From: Pandoraea captiosa | Lineage (GTDB): Bacteria > Pseudomonadota > Gammaproteobacteria > Burkholderiales > Burkholderiaceae | NCBI RefSeq assembly: GCF_902459775.1 | Contig: NZ_CABPSQ010000001.1 | Coordinates: 558,001 to 622,000, forward strand | Length of the DNA stretch: 64,000 nucleotides | Direction: 5' to 3' | In this document: positions 34,562 to 43,820 of the stretch, in pieces | Layout: each line of letters opens with the position of its first letter | Numbering within the stretch: the first letter of the stretch is position 1 | Translations under genes and position numbers: made by a program | The notes under the pieces: model-generated | Database searches by the model: none | What the model saw: the letters and a program-made list of their open reading frames with translations, nothing else | Told to the model about the DNA's origin: nothing

Positions 34562-34591
34562 GGCCGTGTCGCGCTATTGTGCGACGCGGCC
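34562..34591. terminator. Hairpin at the convergence of hydrolase and AraC genes
   Basis: GGCCGTGTCGC and GCGACGCGGCC form an 11-bp stem (one G-T pair) with an 8-nt loop, overlapping the last codons of the AraC gene. It probably ends transcripts from one or both sides, although no strong T-run follows. Confidence 0.45.
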
Positions 34592-35578
34592 ATTGTGTTT
34601 CCAATCGGAAGCGCTGCACCCGAAACTGGTCCGGAACCAGCGCGAGAAAGCGCTGAGACTCGCGAAGCCTGTCGCGTCGGCGACCTCGGATAAAGGCACG
34701 TTGCCGGCCTCGACCAAGCGACGCGCCGTATCGCAGCGCACCTCCTGCAACAAGATCGAATAGGACAGTCCCTTGTCGGTCAGGCGTCGGTGCAAGGTCC
34801 GGCGATTCATCCCGAGGCTCGCCGCGACCCGGTCCGCACTGCCCGTCGATTCACGGAGTTGCTGGCTGATGAGGCGGGCGACCTGAACCTCGAAGTGATC
34901 GGGGGCGCCGGAGAGGGCGTGCTCGACCAGACGCTTCGCATGACGACGCAGCACGGCCGAAGAGGTCACTACCTGGCGACTGAGCGCTTCCCGATCGAGG
35001 AGGATGCCGCTCATTACCTGGCTATAGCGTAGCTCGCAGCGCATGAAATTGCGCAGCACGGACGTTTGCGTCGGCGGCGAATGCTCGAAGCACACCGCAT
35101 CGGGATTCCAGTCCGGGCCGATCAGCCAGCGAATCATTTGCACCAGTCCGCACGCACAAAACTCCGACGCCTGAACGGCGGGCAGATTCGACACGATCCG
35201 AAACACCATGAACGGCTTGCCGAACCGCAGATCGAGTTCCAGGTGCACGCCGTCGCTGTGGTGATGCTGGCGTGCGGAGATGGTGCGCAACGCGTCGCCC
35301 AGCGTTTCTTCTTCACGCAGCAGCAGACTGACCGGCCCATAGTCGGGCACGCCTCGGGCAATGGCGGCGCGAGCGCCGAAATCCGACACCCCTGACGCTG
35401 CACACGAAAGATCCAGCAAGCGAATGAACGTGTCGACCGGGATCAGGCGGTCAGGGTTGTCTGCGAAATCGGCGCGCAAACCGACGCTCGCGAGCAACGC
35501 CCGGCCGTCGATGCCGACGTCCTTCGCGGCGCTCAGATAACCCAGCAGCGTCGCACTCCTGACGACGGTGGTCCGCAT
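34574..35578 (-). CDS. AraC-family regulator with arabinose_bd-type N-terminal domain
   Basis: A 334-residue regulator. The N-terminal domain (MRTTVVRSATLLGYLSAAKDVGIDG, LGDALRTISARQHHHSDG) is the sensor found in OruR/ArgR-type AraC proteins; the C-terminal AraC domain includes ADRVAASLGMNRRTLHRRLTDKGLSYS and LSEVADATGFASLSAFSRWFRTSFGCSASDW. It is divergent from the MFS/porin/hydantoinase operon, and two 12-bp direct repeats 21 bp apart lie just upstream, as expected of its operator. Probably an activator responding to the compound degraded by the operon. Confidence 0.92.
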   Translation of the reverse strand: MRTTVVRSATLLGYLSAAKDVGIDGRALLASVGLRADFADNPDRLIPVDTFIRLLDLSCAASGVSDFGARAAIARGVPDYGPVSLLLREEETLGDALRTISARQHHHSDGVHLELDLRFGKPFMVFRIVSNLPAVQASEFCACGLVQMIRWLIGPDWNPDAVCFEHSPPTQTSVLRNFMRCELRYSQVMSGILLDREALSRQVVTSSAVLRRHAKRLVEHALSGAPDHFEVQVARLISQQLRESTGSADRVAASLGMNRRTLHRRLTDKGLSYSILLQEVRCDTARRLVEAGNVPLSEVADATGFASLSAFSRWFRTSFGCSASDWKHNGRVAQ

Positions 35579-35599
35579 ATTTCCTCATCAAGTCGCGTC

Positions 35600-35632
35600 T
35601 GTCCCAAATTGAAAAACGCGTGTCCCGGATTG
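35600..35632. promoter_or_regulatory. AraC-type direct-repeat operator
   Basis: TGTCCCAAATTG (35600-35611) and TGTCCCGGATTG (35621-35632) are direct repeats with a 21-bp period, two helical turns apart, as used by AraC-family dimers. They lie 22 bp upstream of the AraC gene and about 105 bp upstream of the MFS gene. An AATTGAAAAA element also recurs here (around 35608 and 35635). Confidence 0.7.
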
Positions 35633-35737
35633 TCAATTGAAAAAAAATCGACGCTTCTACAGTGGGTCTCGTTCCGAACGTTGTCATGGCACTGACTTCG
35701 ATCACGAGTTCGGACACAACGAACAAGGAGGAGACAA

Positions 35738-37087
35738 ATGAAGCATTCGGAACAAGGAAAAGAGGCGGCAACGCCGACAGGAGAAGCGATTGTCGCTACC
35801 GGGTTGCTCGCCCTGGCGTTTTCGTTCTCCTTCATGGACCGGCAGATTCTGCCGCTGCTGCTCGAACCGGTGCGCGCGGCGTTTGCAATGAGCGACACCG
35901 AAATCGGCATGTTGCAAGGCCTGGCATTCAGCGGCTTTTACGCATGCGCCGGTATCCCGCTTGGCTGGATGGTGGATCGTTACCGACGATTTAGCATTGC
36001 TGGCGTGTGCGTGTTTGTCTGGGGACTTGCCACGGCCGCGTGCGGCCTCTGTGCGAACTACGGCCAGTTACTCGTCGCGCGCACCGTGACGGCGGTGGGA
36101 GAAGCCGGGTGTTCGCCAGCGTCTTACTCGCTGCTGTCCGACATGCTCTCGGGCCGCCGCCTGTTGCGCGCGACCGCGTTCTACAACGCCGGTCCCTATA
36201 TTGGCGGCGGCATGGCGCTCATTCTGGGTAGCCTCGCGCTTCACTATTTTGCTGCCGCAGGCGGCGCAACCGTCCCCGGAGTTGGACACCTCGACCCGTG
36301 GCAAGCCGTATTTCTTGCGGCCGGGCTCCCCGGGCTGATACTCGGTGTGCTCATCTTCATGCTTCGCGAGCCGGCACGGCGCGCCGCGGGTAGCGACGAG
36401 ACCGATGTCTCGACGCGGGCGACATTACGGGTGTTGTTCGGGTCGTCGCAACTCAAGCTTTACTTTGCGGCCTTTCTCTTCGTCACGTCCGGTTTCTACG
36501 TCCTTCTGACCTGGTTTCCCAGTGTGATGATCCGTGGGGGAATGGGGACCGCCGCCACGATCGGCCGTCCGCTTGGCTCGCTCTTCCTCGCCTGTGGCCT
36601 TGCCGGGTGCATCCTGGCGCAGTGCCTCGTGCGAAAACTCGACAACCGCGACCTGTTGAGTCCTTTGCTCAGACGTCTGTCGGCAGTGCTCGCTATTCAG
36701 CTTCTCTTTATCGCGCTATATGCACAGTTCAACACGAAAGACGCTGCTTATTGGTTCTACGCCTGCGAGGTAGCGAGCTTCGCAATCGTCACCACGTTCA
36801 TGGCCAGCCCCATCCAGTTAGCCGTTCCGAATCGCATGCGCGGCCGGGTGACGGGCATGTTTCTCCTCTCCAACAACGTATTGGGCGCGAGCCTCGGTCC
36901 CGCTGCGGTCGGGATGTTGAGCGACCGGATGAAAGGCAATCCTCAAGGGCTAACGGTGGCGTTCGTGACCGTCCTTGGCGTGTCGGCGGTCGCGGCCACG
37001 CTGCTCATGTATCTCTCGTCGACTCGCCGGGCGCATTCACATTGGCCCGAAACCCTGCCGTCGGACGCCGTTGCGCGAAATTCGTAA
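35738..37087 (+). CDS. MFS transporter (spinster-like group)
   Basis: A 449-residue inner-membrane transporter with about 12 transmembrane helices. MDRQILPLLLEPVRAAFAMSD, IGMLQGLAFSGFYACAGIPLG with the loop motif WMVDRYRRF, and RTVTAVGEAGCSPASYSLLSDM are the pattern of MFS proteins annotated as spinster-type, which often serve organic-acid uptake in Burkholderiales. AGGAGG precedes the ATG. First gene of the operon controlled by the divergent AraC; it presumably imports the substrate across the inner membrane. Confidence 0.92.
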   Translation: MKHSEQGKEAATPTGEAIVATGLLALAFSFSFMDRQILPLLLEPVRAAFAMSDTEIGMLQGLAFSGFYACAGIPLGWMVDRYRRFSIAGVCVFVWGLATAACGLCANYGQLLVARTVTAVGEAGCSPASYSLLSDMLSGRRLLRATAFYNAGPYIGGGMALILGSLALHYFAAAGGATVPGVGHLDPWQAVFLAAGLPGLILGVLIFMLREPARRAAGSDETDVSTRATLRVLFGSSQLKLYFAAFLFVTSGFYVLLTWFPSVMIRGGMGTAATIGRPLGSLFLACGLAGCILAQCLVRKLDNRDLLSPLLRRLSAVLAIQLLFIALYAQFNTKDAAYWFYACEVASFAIVTTFMASPIQLAVPNRMRGRVTGMFLLSNNVLGASLGPAAVGMLSDRMKGNPQGLTVAFVTVLGVSAVAATLLMYLSSTRRAHSHWPETLPSDAVARNS

Positions 37088-37104
37088 TCGGATCGTGCGG
37101 CGCG

Positions 37105-37149
37105 TTCGCCCACTTCGCCCACTTCGCCGAGTTCGCCGACTTCGCCGAC
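37105..37149. repeat. 9-bp tandem repeat
   Basis: Five consecutive 9-mers of TTCGCC[CG]A[CG] lie between the MFS stop and the porin ribosome site. They do not interrupt a gene and leave the porin AGGAG intact. Confidence 0.85.
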
Positions 37150-37187
37150 GTCCCAACACAAGAACTGCCGCAGTTGAGGAGACACTG

Positions 37188-38339
37188 ATGAAAACCCGAA
37201 TCGAATCCGGTGGCCGGTCGGCGTGCGCGCGCGCATCGTCGCGCTGCCTGAAAGGCACCATCGCGTGCTGCATGGTGGCGCTGGGCTCCACGACGGCGAA
37301 GGCACAAAGCGGTGTCACGCTGTTTGGTGCCTTGGATGCCGGCATCGAATATCTGACGAATGCCGGCGGTACCTCCAACTCGCAATTCAAGGCCGGTTCG
37401 TCGGAGGTCATCGGCAACGATATCGGCATCACGGGAAGTGAGGATCTTGGTGGGGGACTGAAGGCCATCTTTCGTCTGGAGACGGGCTTCAATCCGATCA
37501 ATGGAGGACTCCTGCAAGGCGGTCGGCTCTTCGGTCGCTCCGCCTGGATCGGCGTCGAGAACGAGCACAACAAGCTGATATTCGGTCGCGTCTACACGCC
37601 GCTCTACAACGTCATCGGATACCTGGATCCGTTACAGGGATCCAATGTCGGTCTCTGGACGATGGATAGCGGCTTCGCGTCGCGCATGGATAACGCCGTG
37701 CGCTACACACGCACGCAGGGACCGCTTCACGTCAATGTGCTCTATAGCCTGGGCAGCGACAGCGTCGGCGCGACGCTCGACGGCGAGCCGGGCGGGGCTG
37801 GCAAATCCAAAGAGTTTGCCGCATCGGTCGACTACACGACGGACGCGGTGATGGCTGCCGTTGTGTACGACAACATCCACGGGCCAATGACGGCTGCGCA
37901 GTACGGGCTGGGCCAATTCGTCCCGTCGCTTGTCCCTACTGCCGCGACGATGCCGACGCGCGCGCAACGCATCGCCGTTGCGTTGCGCTACACATGGCGC
38001 GATACGTCGATCTTTGCCGGTGTCCGCCATCTCCGAACGACGTCGTCGACGGACAACCACGACGCGAACATTTTCTGGACGGGCGTCACCGAGCGGTTCT
38101 CGCCGGTATGGATAGGGACGCTGGGGCTCTATCACGAGCGCGTCGCAGGCGTCGACGCGCGCCCAACGCTCGCTGCATTGCAGACGCAATACCTTTTGTC
38201 GAAGACCACCACGCTCTACGCGAACGTCGGGAAAGTCTGGAATACAAAACTGAGCAACATGGGCATCGATACGCAGACGCAAACGCTGACCGGCGCCGGC
38301 CAGGTCGGTACGAGTGTGGGCGTTTATCACGTTTTCTGA
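37188..38339 (+). CDS. General porin (Gram-negative 16-strand type)
   Basis: A 383-residue outer-membrane porin of the beta-proteobacterial Porin_4 type. An unusually long N-terminal region (MKTRIESGGRSACARASSRC) precedes the hydrophobic signal core CCMVALGSTTAKA, cleaved before QSGVTLFGALDAGIEY. GSEDLGGGLKAIFRLETGF, GRSAWIGVENEHNKLIFGRVYTP and the terminal VGVYHVF with C-terminal Phe are typical. GAGGAG lies upstream. Placed in the operon between transporter and hydantoinase genes, it probably admits the substrate through the outer membrane. Confidence 0.93.
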   Translation: MKTRIESGGRSACARASSRCLKGTIACCMVALGSTTAKAQSGVTLFGALDAGIEYLTNAGGTSNSQFKAGSSEVIGNDIGITGSEDLGGGLKAIFRLETGFNPINGGLLQGGRLFGRSAWIGVENEHNKLIFGRVYTPLYNVIGYLDPLQGSNVGLWTMDSGFASRMDNAVRYTRTQGPLHVNVLYSLGSDSVGATLDGEPGGAGKSKEFAASVDYTTDAVMAAVVYDNIHGPMTAAQYGLGQFVPSLVPTAATMPTRAQRIAVALRYTWRDTSIFAGVRHLRTTSSTDNHDANIFWTGVTERFSPVWIGTLGLYHERVAGVDARPTLAALQTQYLLSKTTTLYANVGKVWNTKLSNMGIDTQTQTLTGAGQVGTSVGVYHVF

Positions 38340-38376
38340 TGGCGATTGCCATCGTTGGCTTTCAGGAGGAGATCCG

Positions 38377-40182
38377 ATGAAACGCAAAGAGGATGATGGC
38401 GCGCGTGTGACAGGCGCCGACGCGATTACGCTGGAGATCATTGCGGGTGCCGTCAATGCGGCACAGGACGAAATGGGCGCCTTGCTCGAACGCACCGCGA
38501 TGTCGCCGATGATTCGCGAGAAGAAGGACTACTGGACGGCGCTCTATGATGCGCAGGGCCGCATGGTGGCGGGCACGCTCCTGCCGCTTTTCGGCCGTGT
38601 CCTCGAGCCAATTCTGGCGCACTATCCGGTCGAATCGATGAGGCCGGGAGACATCTACTGGTACAACGACTGCTACGGGTCGCGAGGGGCCATCACACAC
38701 AGTCCCGATCAGTTGCTGCTCTCGCCTGTCTTTGTGGATGGCGAATTGTGCGGGTTCGTCCAGAGCTGGGCGCACTTGACGGACATTGGCGGCGCGACGC
38801 CCGGTTCGCTGTCACCTCAGGCGACCAGCCATTTTCAGGAAGGCATCATCGTCCCGCCGGTTCGGCTTTATCGGGAAGGCGTTGCGAACGAAGAACTTTT
38901 GCGTGTGTTCGAGCGCAATACGCGCTTTCCCGTCACCGTGCGAGGTGATATGCGAGCGCTGGTCGCCGCGCTGCGGCTTGGCGAGCGTCGGTTCACCGAG
39001 TTGCTCGGTCGCTTCGGCCGGGATGTCGTGGCCGATGCGTTCGCGCAGATTCAGGATCGTTCCGAAAGACGGGCGCGCGCCCTCATGAAGGAAACGTTCC
39101 GCCCGGGAAGCTATGAATTCGAAGATTACGTCGACAACGATGGTGCCGGTGGTGGGCCATATGCAATCAATGTGCGCCTTGAAATTACCAACGAAGGCAA
39201 GGTCATTGTGGACACCACAAAGACTGCCGATCAGTCGCCGGGGCCGATCAACTACATCATGAATCCGGTGGTGCCGTCGCTGATACTCGGCATTTACCTG
39301 ACGTCGCGCGACCCGCTGCAACCGCTCAATGATGGCCTGATGCGTCTCGTCGACGAAGTGCGCGTGCGTGAAGGCAGTCTGTTGCAACCGGTGTTCCCTG
39401 CGCCGGTAGGTTTGCGAAGTCTGACGTGGTTGCGTCTGCAAAGCGCGTTCATGGGACTCTTCAACATCGCCTCGGAAGGCAACGCACTTGCTGCGAGTCC
39501 GGCCTACAGCATTTCGATGCTTCGAGGCACCGATCCGGCGTCCGCCGAGCCGTTTCTCGCGGCGGACGGCTGCGCCGTGGGCTACGCGGCACGCCCGTTT
39601 TCCGATGGGCTCGATGCCGTCTACTTCGTTGCGCAGAAAAACTATCCGGCGGAATTCGTCAACACCACCTACCCGGTACGCCTGCGGCATTACGGCATCA
39701 ACACCGATACCGGCGGACCCGGCCGTTGGCGCGGCGGATGCGGGGTCGTGCGTGAACTGGAAGTTCTCGCCGACGACGTCACGATGTCCATTCGACTCGA
39801 CAGTACGAGGAAAGCGCCGTGGGGGGTCGCCGGTGGCATGAGCGGTCGGGTGGGCAGGGCGACGATCAATCCCGGGCGTCCCGACGAGCGCCGACTCGAT
39901 CCGCTCGCCGATCAAATTCGCTTGCGCAAGCATGACATCGTGCGCCTGGAGACCGGCGGCGGCGGTGGTCACGGCCACCCGTACGACCGTCCCGCCGAAT
40001 CGGTGCAGCTCGACGTGATGCGCGGTTTTGTATCCCCCGAACGTGCGCGCCTCGACTATGGCGTTGCGCTGGCCGAAGCGCGCGATGGCTTCGTCATCGA
40101 CGAAGCGCAAACCGCGCGATTGCGTGCGACCCGCACCGAGACGCGCCTGTTCCATCGCGAGACCTACGTAGACCGGATCTGA
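38377..40182 (+). CDS. Hydantoinase B / oxoprolinase, HyuB subunit
   Basis: A 601-residue HyuB-type subunit: ITLEIIAGAVNAAQDEMGALLERTAMSPMIREKKDY, YNDCYGSRGAITHSPDQLLLSPVF, GFVQSWAHLTDIGGATPGS, and the C-terminal GGPGRWRGGCGVVRE and LETGGGGGHGHP. With HyuA it forms an ATP-dependent amidohydrolase opening cyclic amides such as 5-oxoproline, hydantoins or related lactams. AGGAGGAGAT precedes the ATG, the strongest ribosome site in the operon. Order here is B then A, 4 bp apart, so translation is coupled. Substrate not predictable. Confidence 0.94.
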   Translation: MKRKEDDGARVTGADAITLEIIAGAVNAAQDEMGALLERTAMSPMIREKKDYWTALYDAQGRMVAGTLLPLFGRVLEPILAHYPVESMRPGDIYWYNDCYGSRGAITHSPDQLLLSPVFVDGELCGFVQSWAHLTDIGGATPGSLSPQATSHFQEGIIVPPVRLYREGVANEELLRVFERNTRFPVTVRGDMRALVAALRLGERRFTELLGRFGRDVVADAFAQIQDRSERRARALMKETFRPGSYEFEDYVDNDGAGGGPYAINVRLEITNEGKVIVDTTKTADQSPGPINYIMNPVVPSLILGIYLTSRDPLQPLNDGLMRLVDEVRVREGSLLQPVFPAPVGLRSLTWLRLQSAFMGLFNIASEGNALAASPAYSISMLRGTDPASAEPFLAADGCAVGYAARPFSDGLDAVYFVAQKNYPAEFVNTTYPVRLRHYGINTDTGGPGRWRGGCGVVRELEVLADDVTMSIRLDSTRKAPWGVAGGMSGRVGRATINPGRPDERRLDPLADQIRLRKHDIVRLETGGGGGHGHPYDRPAESVQLDVMRGFVSPERARLDYGVALAEARDGFVIDEAQTARLRATRTETRLFHRETYVDRI

Positions 40183-40186
40183 CATC

Positions 40187-42304
40187 ATGAATCGTACAAG
40201 TACACAAGACCGCGCCCTGTCGGTGGCGATCGACATTGGCGGCACCTTTACCGACGTCACGTTGTTCGAGCGCGCGACCGGGCGTTCGTGGACAGTAAAG
40301 ACACCTTCGACGCCTTCGGATCCCTCCCTGGGTTTCGTCACCGGGGTTGCGCAGGCGTTGGCGTTGTCCGGCCATTCGCCGGGCGATCTCGTACAGGTGT
40401 TGCACGGCACGACCGTAGCGACCAATCTGATACTCGAAGGCAAGGGAGCGAAAGCGGCGCTGCTGACGAACAAGGGATTCCGGCATGTCCTGGAAATCGG
40501 GCGTCACGATGTGCCGCGCGACGCGAACCTTTATTCATGGATAAAGCCGGACCGTCCGGTGCCACCCGAGCGCATATTTGAAATTCCGGGCATGCTTGCC
40601 GCTGACGGTACGGAGCTCGACGCGCTCGATGAGGCTGCCGTGTCAGATGTTGCACGCCGGCTTCGCGACACCGGTGTCGAGGCCGTCGCCATCTGTTTTC
40701 TCCACGCCTATCTGAACCCCGCCCATGAACACCGTGCGCGGGAACTCATTCTCGAACAGTGGCCGGACGCCCTGGTGTCGGTGTCGAGCGAAGTCTTGCC
40801 CGTAATGCGTGAGTACGAGCGCAGTGTCGCGACGATTCTCAACGCCTATGTTTGTCCTGCCGTGTCAACTTACGTACATCGTCTGGAAGCGCGTCTTCGC
40901 GAGATGGGCGTGCGCGCTCCCTTGTTGCTGATGAAATCGAACGGCGGGGTGGCGGGTGCCACGGTGGTCAAGCGCGAGCCGGTTCAGACCGCCTTGAGCG
41001 GACCTGCCGCCGGCGTTGTCGGCGCACAGGTAACGGCAAACCTCGCGGGCTTCGCCAATGTGATCGGCGTCGACATCGGGGGCACATCGGCCGACATCAG
41101 CCTGATCAGAAATGGCGTGCCGGGAACGACGACGGAAGGCAGCATCGGTGCATGGCCGTTGAACCTGCCGATGGTCGACATCAATACGATTGGCGCAGGT
41201 GGAGGTTCGATCGCGAGGGTCTCCGCAGACAAGGTGCTGAGCGTTGGCCCGGAGAGCGCAGGTGCACAACCCGGGCCGGTGTGCTACCGGCGAGGCGGGA
41301 CAGAACCTACGGTGACGGATGCGCATGCCGCGCTGGGGCACGTGCCCGCGAGTCTGCTCAATGGGGCGATGTCACTTGACGTCGACGCGGCGCGCCGCGC
41401 GATCGACGAGAGAATCGCACGTCCGCTCGGGCTCACGATCGAGGAGGCCGCACGCGGCATTCTGGCGCTCGCGGACAACGCGATGGTCAACGCGATCCGC
41501 GTGGTCTCGGTGCAGCGCGGACATGATCCTCGGGATTTTGCGTTGGTGCCGTTCGGCGGGGCAGGGCCGCTTCACGGCGCGTCGCTTGCCCGCTTGCTCG
41601 GCATTCCGGCGGTGCTGGTGCCGCCGTCGCCCGGGGTGCTTTCCACCATAGGACTGCTCACGTCCAAGCTCAAATCCGACTTTTCGCGAACGTCGGTGCA
41701 CCGTGCCGGACGCTTCGATTACGACGCGATCGCCAGCGTTTTCGATGAGATGGCGCGTGAAGCGCGTGCTTGGCTCGATAGCGAAGGCGTGCCGGAAGAA
41801 GGTCGCCAGATTGTGCGAAAGGCCAGCATGCATTACCAGCATCAGGGCGCCGAGCTTCGCGTGCCGTGGCCGGACAGCGATGTCGATGAAGCGTCGATTG
41901 CCGAGGTCGTGCGATCGTTTCATAGACAACATGAGTCGCTCTACACGTTTGCACAGGAGGACATGCCTGTCGAAATCGTGACGCTGCATGTGGAGGCGAG
42001 TGGGACGTTGCAACCGCCCGAGTGGCCGCAGCTCACGGGCGGTGGCGAGGCCGTCGAAGCGGTGATCGGTGAACAGGCCGTGCATTTCGCAGACGGCACG
42101 CGCACTACGCCAATTTACGACCGCAGCCGCCTCGCGGCAGGTGTCATCGTCGAGGGCCCCGCGATATTCGTGCAGCTCGATACGACAACGCTGATGTTGC
42201 CGGACCAGTTCGCCGAGGTTCACGCGTTTGGAAGTCTCATCATCAAAGACCGTGTCTGGCGGCAACGCGACATGTCCTCACAAACAACGGAGTTTTCGTC
42301 ATGA
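40187..42304 (+). CDS. Hydantoinase A / oxoprolinase, HyuA subunit
   Basis: A 705-residue ATP-binding subunit with two actin-like phosphate loops, VAIDIGGTFTDVTLF (N-terminal) and IGVDIGGTSADISLI (about residue 300), plus LHGTTVATNLILEGKGAKAALLT, NGGVAGATVVKREPVQTALSGPAAG, INTIGAGGGSIA and VPFGGAGPLHGASLAR. Partner of HyuB; it phosphorylates the cyclic substrate to drive ring opening. Its stop overlaps the M81 peptidase start by ATGA. Acetone-carboxylase-type subunits belong to the same superfamily, but no third small subunit is present. Confidence 0.94.
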   Translation: MNRTSTQDRALSVAIDIGGTFTDVTLFERATGRSWTVKTPSTPSDPSLGFVTGVAQALALSGHSPGDLVQVLHGTTVATNLILEGKGAKAALLTNKGFRHVLEIGRHDVPRDANLYSWIKPDRPVPPERIFEIPGMLAADGTELDALDEAAVSDVARRLRDTGVEAVAICFLHAYLNPAHEHRARELILEQWPDALVSVSSEVLPVMREYERSVATILNAYVCPAVSTYVHRLEARLREMGVRAPLLLMKSNGGVAGATVVKREPVQTALSGPAAGVVGAQVTANLAGFANVIGVDIGGTSADISLIRNGVPGTTTEGSIGAWPLNLPMVDINTIGAGGGSIARVSADKVLSVGPESAGAQPGPVCYRRGGTEPTVTDAHAALGHVPASLLNGAMSLDVDAARRAIDERIARPLGLTIEEAARGILALADNAMVNAIRVVSVQRGHDPRDFALVPFGGAGPLHGASLARLLGIPAVLVPPSPGVLSTIGLLTSKLKSDFSRTSVHRAGRFDYDAIASVFDEMAREARAWLDSEGVPEEGRQIVRKASMHYQHQGAELRVPWPDSDVDEASIAEVVRSFHRQHESLYTFAQEDMPVEIVTLHVEASGTLQPPEWPQLTGGGEAVEAVIGEQAVHFADGTRTTPIYDRSRLAAGVIVEGPAIFVQLDTTTLMLPDQFAEVHAFGSLIIKDRVWRQRDMSSQTTEFSS

Positions 42305-43797
42305 GAGTGCTGATTGCGGGATTCAAGCACGAAACCAATAGCTTTGCGCCGGACAAGGCTGATTGGTCTGCGTTCGAACGAGGTGAGATTTTGCCCGCCC
42401 CGGTGCGCGGGGCTGCGATGCTGAAGATGCTCGATCGCGTCGCGGTGTCTGCCACAGGATTTCTTCGATACGCCCGCGCGCAAGGATGGGAGCCGGTGCC
42501 CAGTCTGTGGTGTGGCGCAGCGCCGTCGAATTGCGTGACGTCAGATGCGTTCGAACACATCTGCGAAACCATTTGCGACGACGTTAGCCGCGGCACGTTC
42601 GACGCGATCTATCTCGATCTGCACGGTGCCGCCATGGCCGAAGGCTTTGATGACGCCGAAGGCGAGCTGCTCTCGCGCATTCGTGCGCTGGTGGGTGACG
42701 ACATGCCAATCGTCGCGAGTGTGGATCTGCACGCCAACGTCACGCATCGCATGCTCGACCTGACGGACGGTGTTGTAGCGTACCGGACCTATCCGCATAT
42801 CGATTACGTCGAAACCGGGGCGTTGAGCGCCGAGGTGCTGCGTCGGCGGCTTGAGGGCGGACATCGCGAAGGGCTCGCGCGCGAACGGTTGCCTTTCCTG
42901 ATTCCGGTGAATTCGCAGAACACGACATTCGGGCACCCCAAGGCGATTTATGAACAGCTTGTCGAAATCGACCGGGCGTTCGGCACGGTATCGAGCTTCT
43001 GCATGGGGTTTCCGTGCGCCGATTTCAACGAGTGTGCGCCGATGATCTGGAGCATTGGTGCGAACGCGGCGCCTGCGCTGCGCTCGCTTGCCGCAATCGC
43101 CGCTGAACCGGCGCAGTGGCGACTGAACATTGAAAGTGCCGACGGAGCGACGGACAAGGCGATCTCGCTAGCAGACGCAAGCTCGGGGCCGGTCGTGATT
43201 GCGGATACTCAGGACAATCCGGGCGTAGGCGGCACGGGTTCCACGACAGGGATGTTGCATGCATTGTTGAACGCGAACGCAGGCATACGCTTTCCCGGGA
43301 AGGTGGCGCTTGCCGTGATGAATGACCCTCAATTCGCACGGCGAGCTTTTGCTGCAGGTGTTGGCGCACGCATCAAGGCAAGCCTTGGTCTGGCGAGTGC
43401 CGTGTGGGACGGGCCGACGGACCCGCCGGTGGACGGTGAATTTGTCGTCAGGGCCATCAGCAACGGTCGTGTGACGTTCAAAGGGCCGAAAATGACCGGT
43501 TTCGTCGCAGAACTGGGACCGAGCGCCTGTGTGGAGATCGACGGCGTGCTTGTCGTCGTGGCAAGCGGCAAGATCGGCGCCCAGGATCGCGAGCTGTTCC
43601 GTTTCGTCGGCGTTCATCCCGAGCAGATGAAGATTCTTGTGGTGAAAAGCAGCAACCACTTTCGGGCTGACTTCGCGCCGCTCGTGGACAACGAGCAGAC
43701 ACACATTCTGGTCGCGAAAGCGCGCGGCGCAGCAGCCGTAGACCCCGGGGATCTGCCCTGGCGCAAGCTACCGCAGGCAATTCGCCGGCGTCCCTGA
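42301..43797 (+). CDS. M81 family metallopeptidase (MlrC-like)
   Basis: A 498-residue protein of the M81 (microcystinase C, MlrC) family: RVLIAGFKHETNSFAP, DAIYLDLHGAAMAEGFDDAEGE, VASVDLHANVTHRM, VAYRTYPHIDYVETG and DTQDNPGVGGTGSTTGM, carrying the family's conserved acidic and His metal ligands. No signal peptide, so cytoplasmic. It overlaps hyuA by 4 bp, and M81 proteins frequently accompany hydantoinase A/B genes, suggesting that it hydrolyses the linear carbamoyl or peptide-like product of ring opening. MlrC itself cleaves linearised microcystin. Confidence 0.92.
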   Translation: MRVLIAGFKHETNSFAPDKADWSAFERGEILPAPVRGAAMLKMLDRVAVSATGFLRYARAQGWEPVPSLWCGAAPSNCVTSDAFEHICETICDDVSRGTFDAIYLDLHGAAMAEGFDDAEGELLSRIRALVGDDMPIVASVDLHANVTHRMLDLTDGVVAYRTYPHIDYVETGALSAEVLRRRLEGGHREGLARERLPFLIPVNSQNTTFGHPKAIYEQLVEIDRAFGTVSSFCMGFPCADFNECAPMIWSIGANAAPALRSLAAIAAEPAQWRLNIESADGATDKAISLADASSGPVVIADTQDNPGVGGTGSTTGMLHALLNANAGIRFPGKVALAVMNDPQFARRAFAAGVGARIKASLGLASAVWDGPTDPPVDGEFVVRAISNGRVTFKGPKMTGFVAELGPSACVEIDGVLVVVASGKIGAQDRELFRFVGVHPEQMKILVVKSSNHFRADFAPLVDNEQTHILVAKARGAAAVDPGDLPWRKLPQAIRRRP

Positions 43798-43820
43798 ATC
43801 ACGGCAAAGGAATGCAATCG

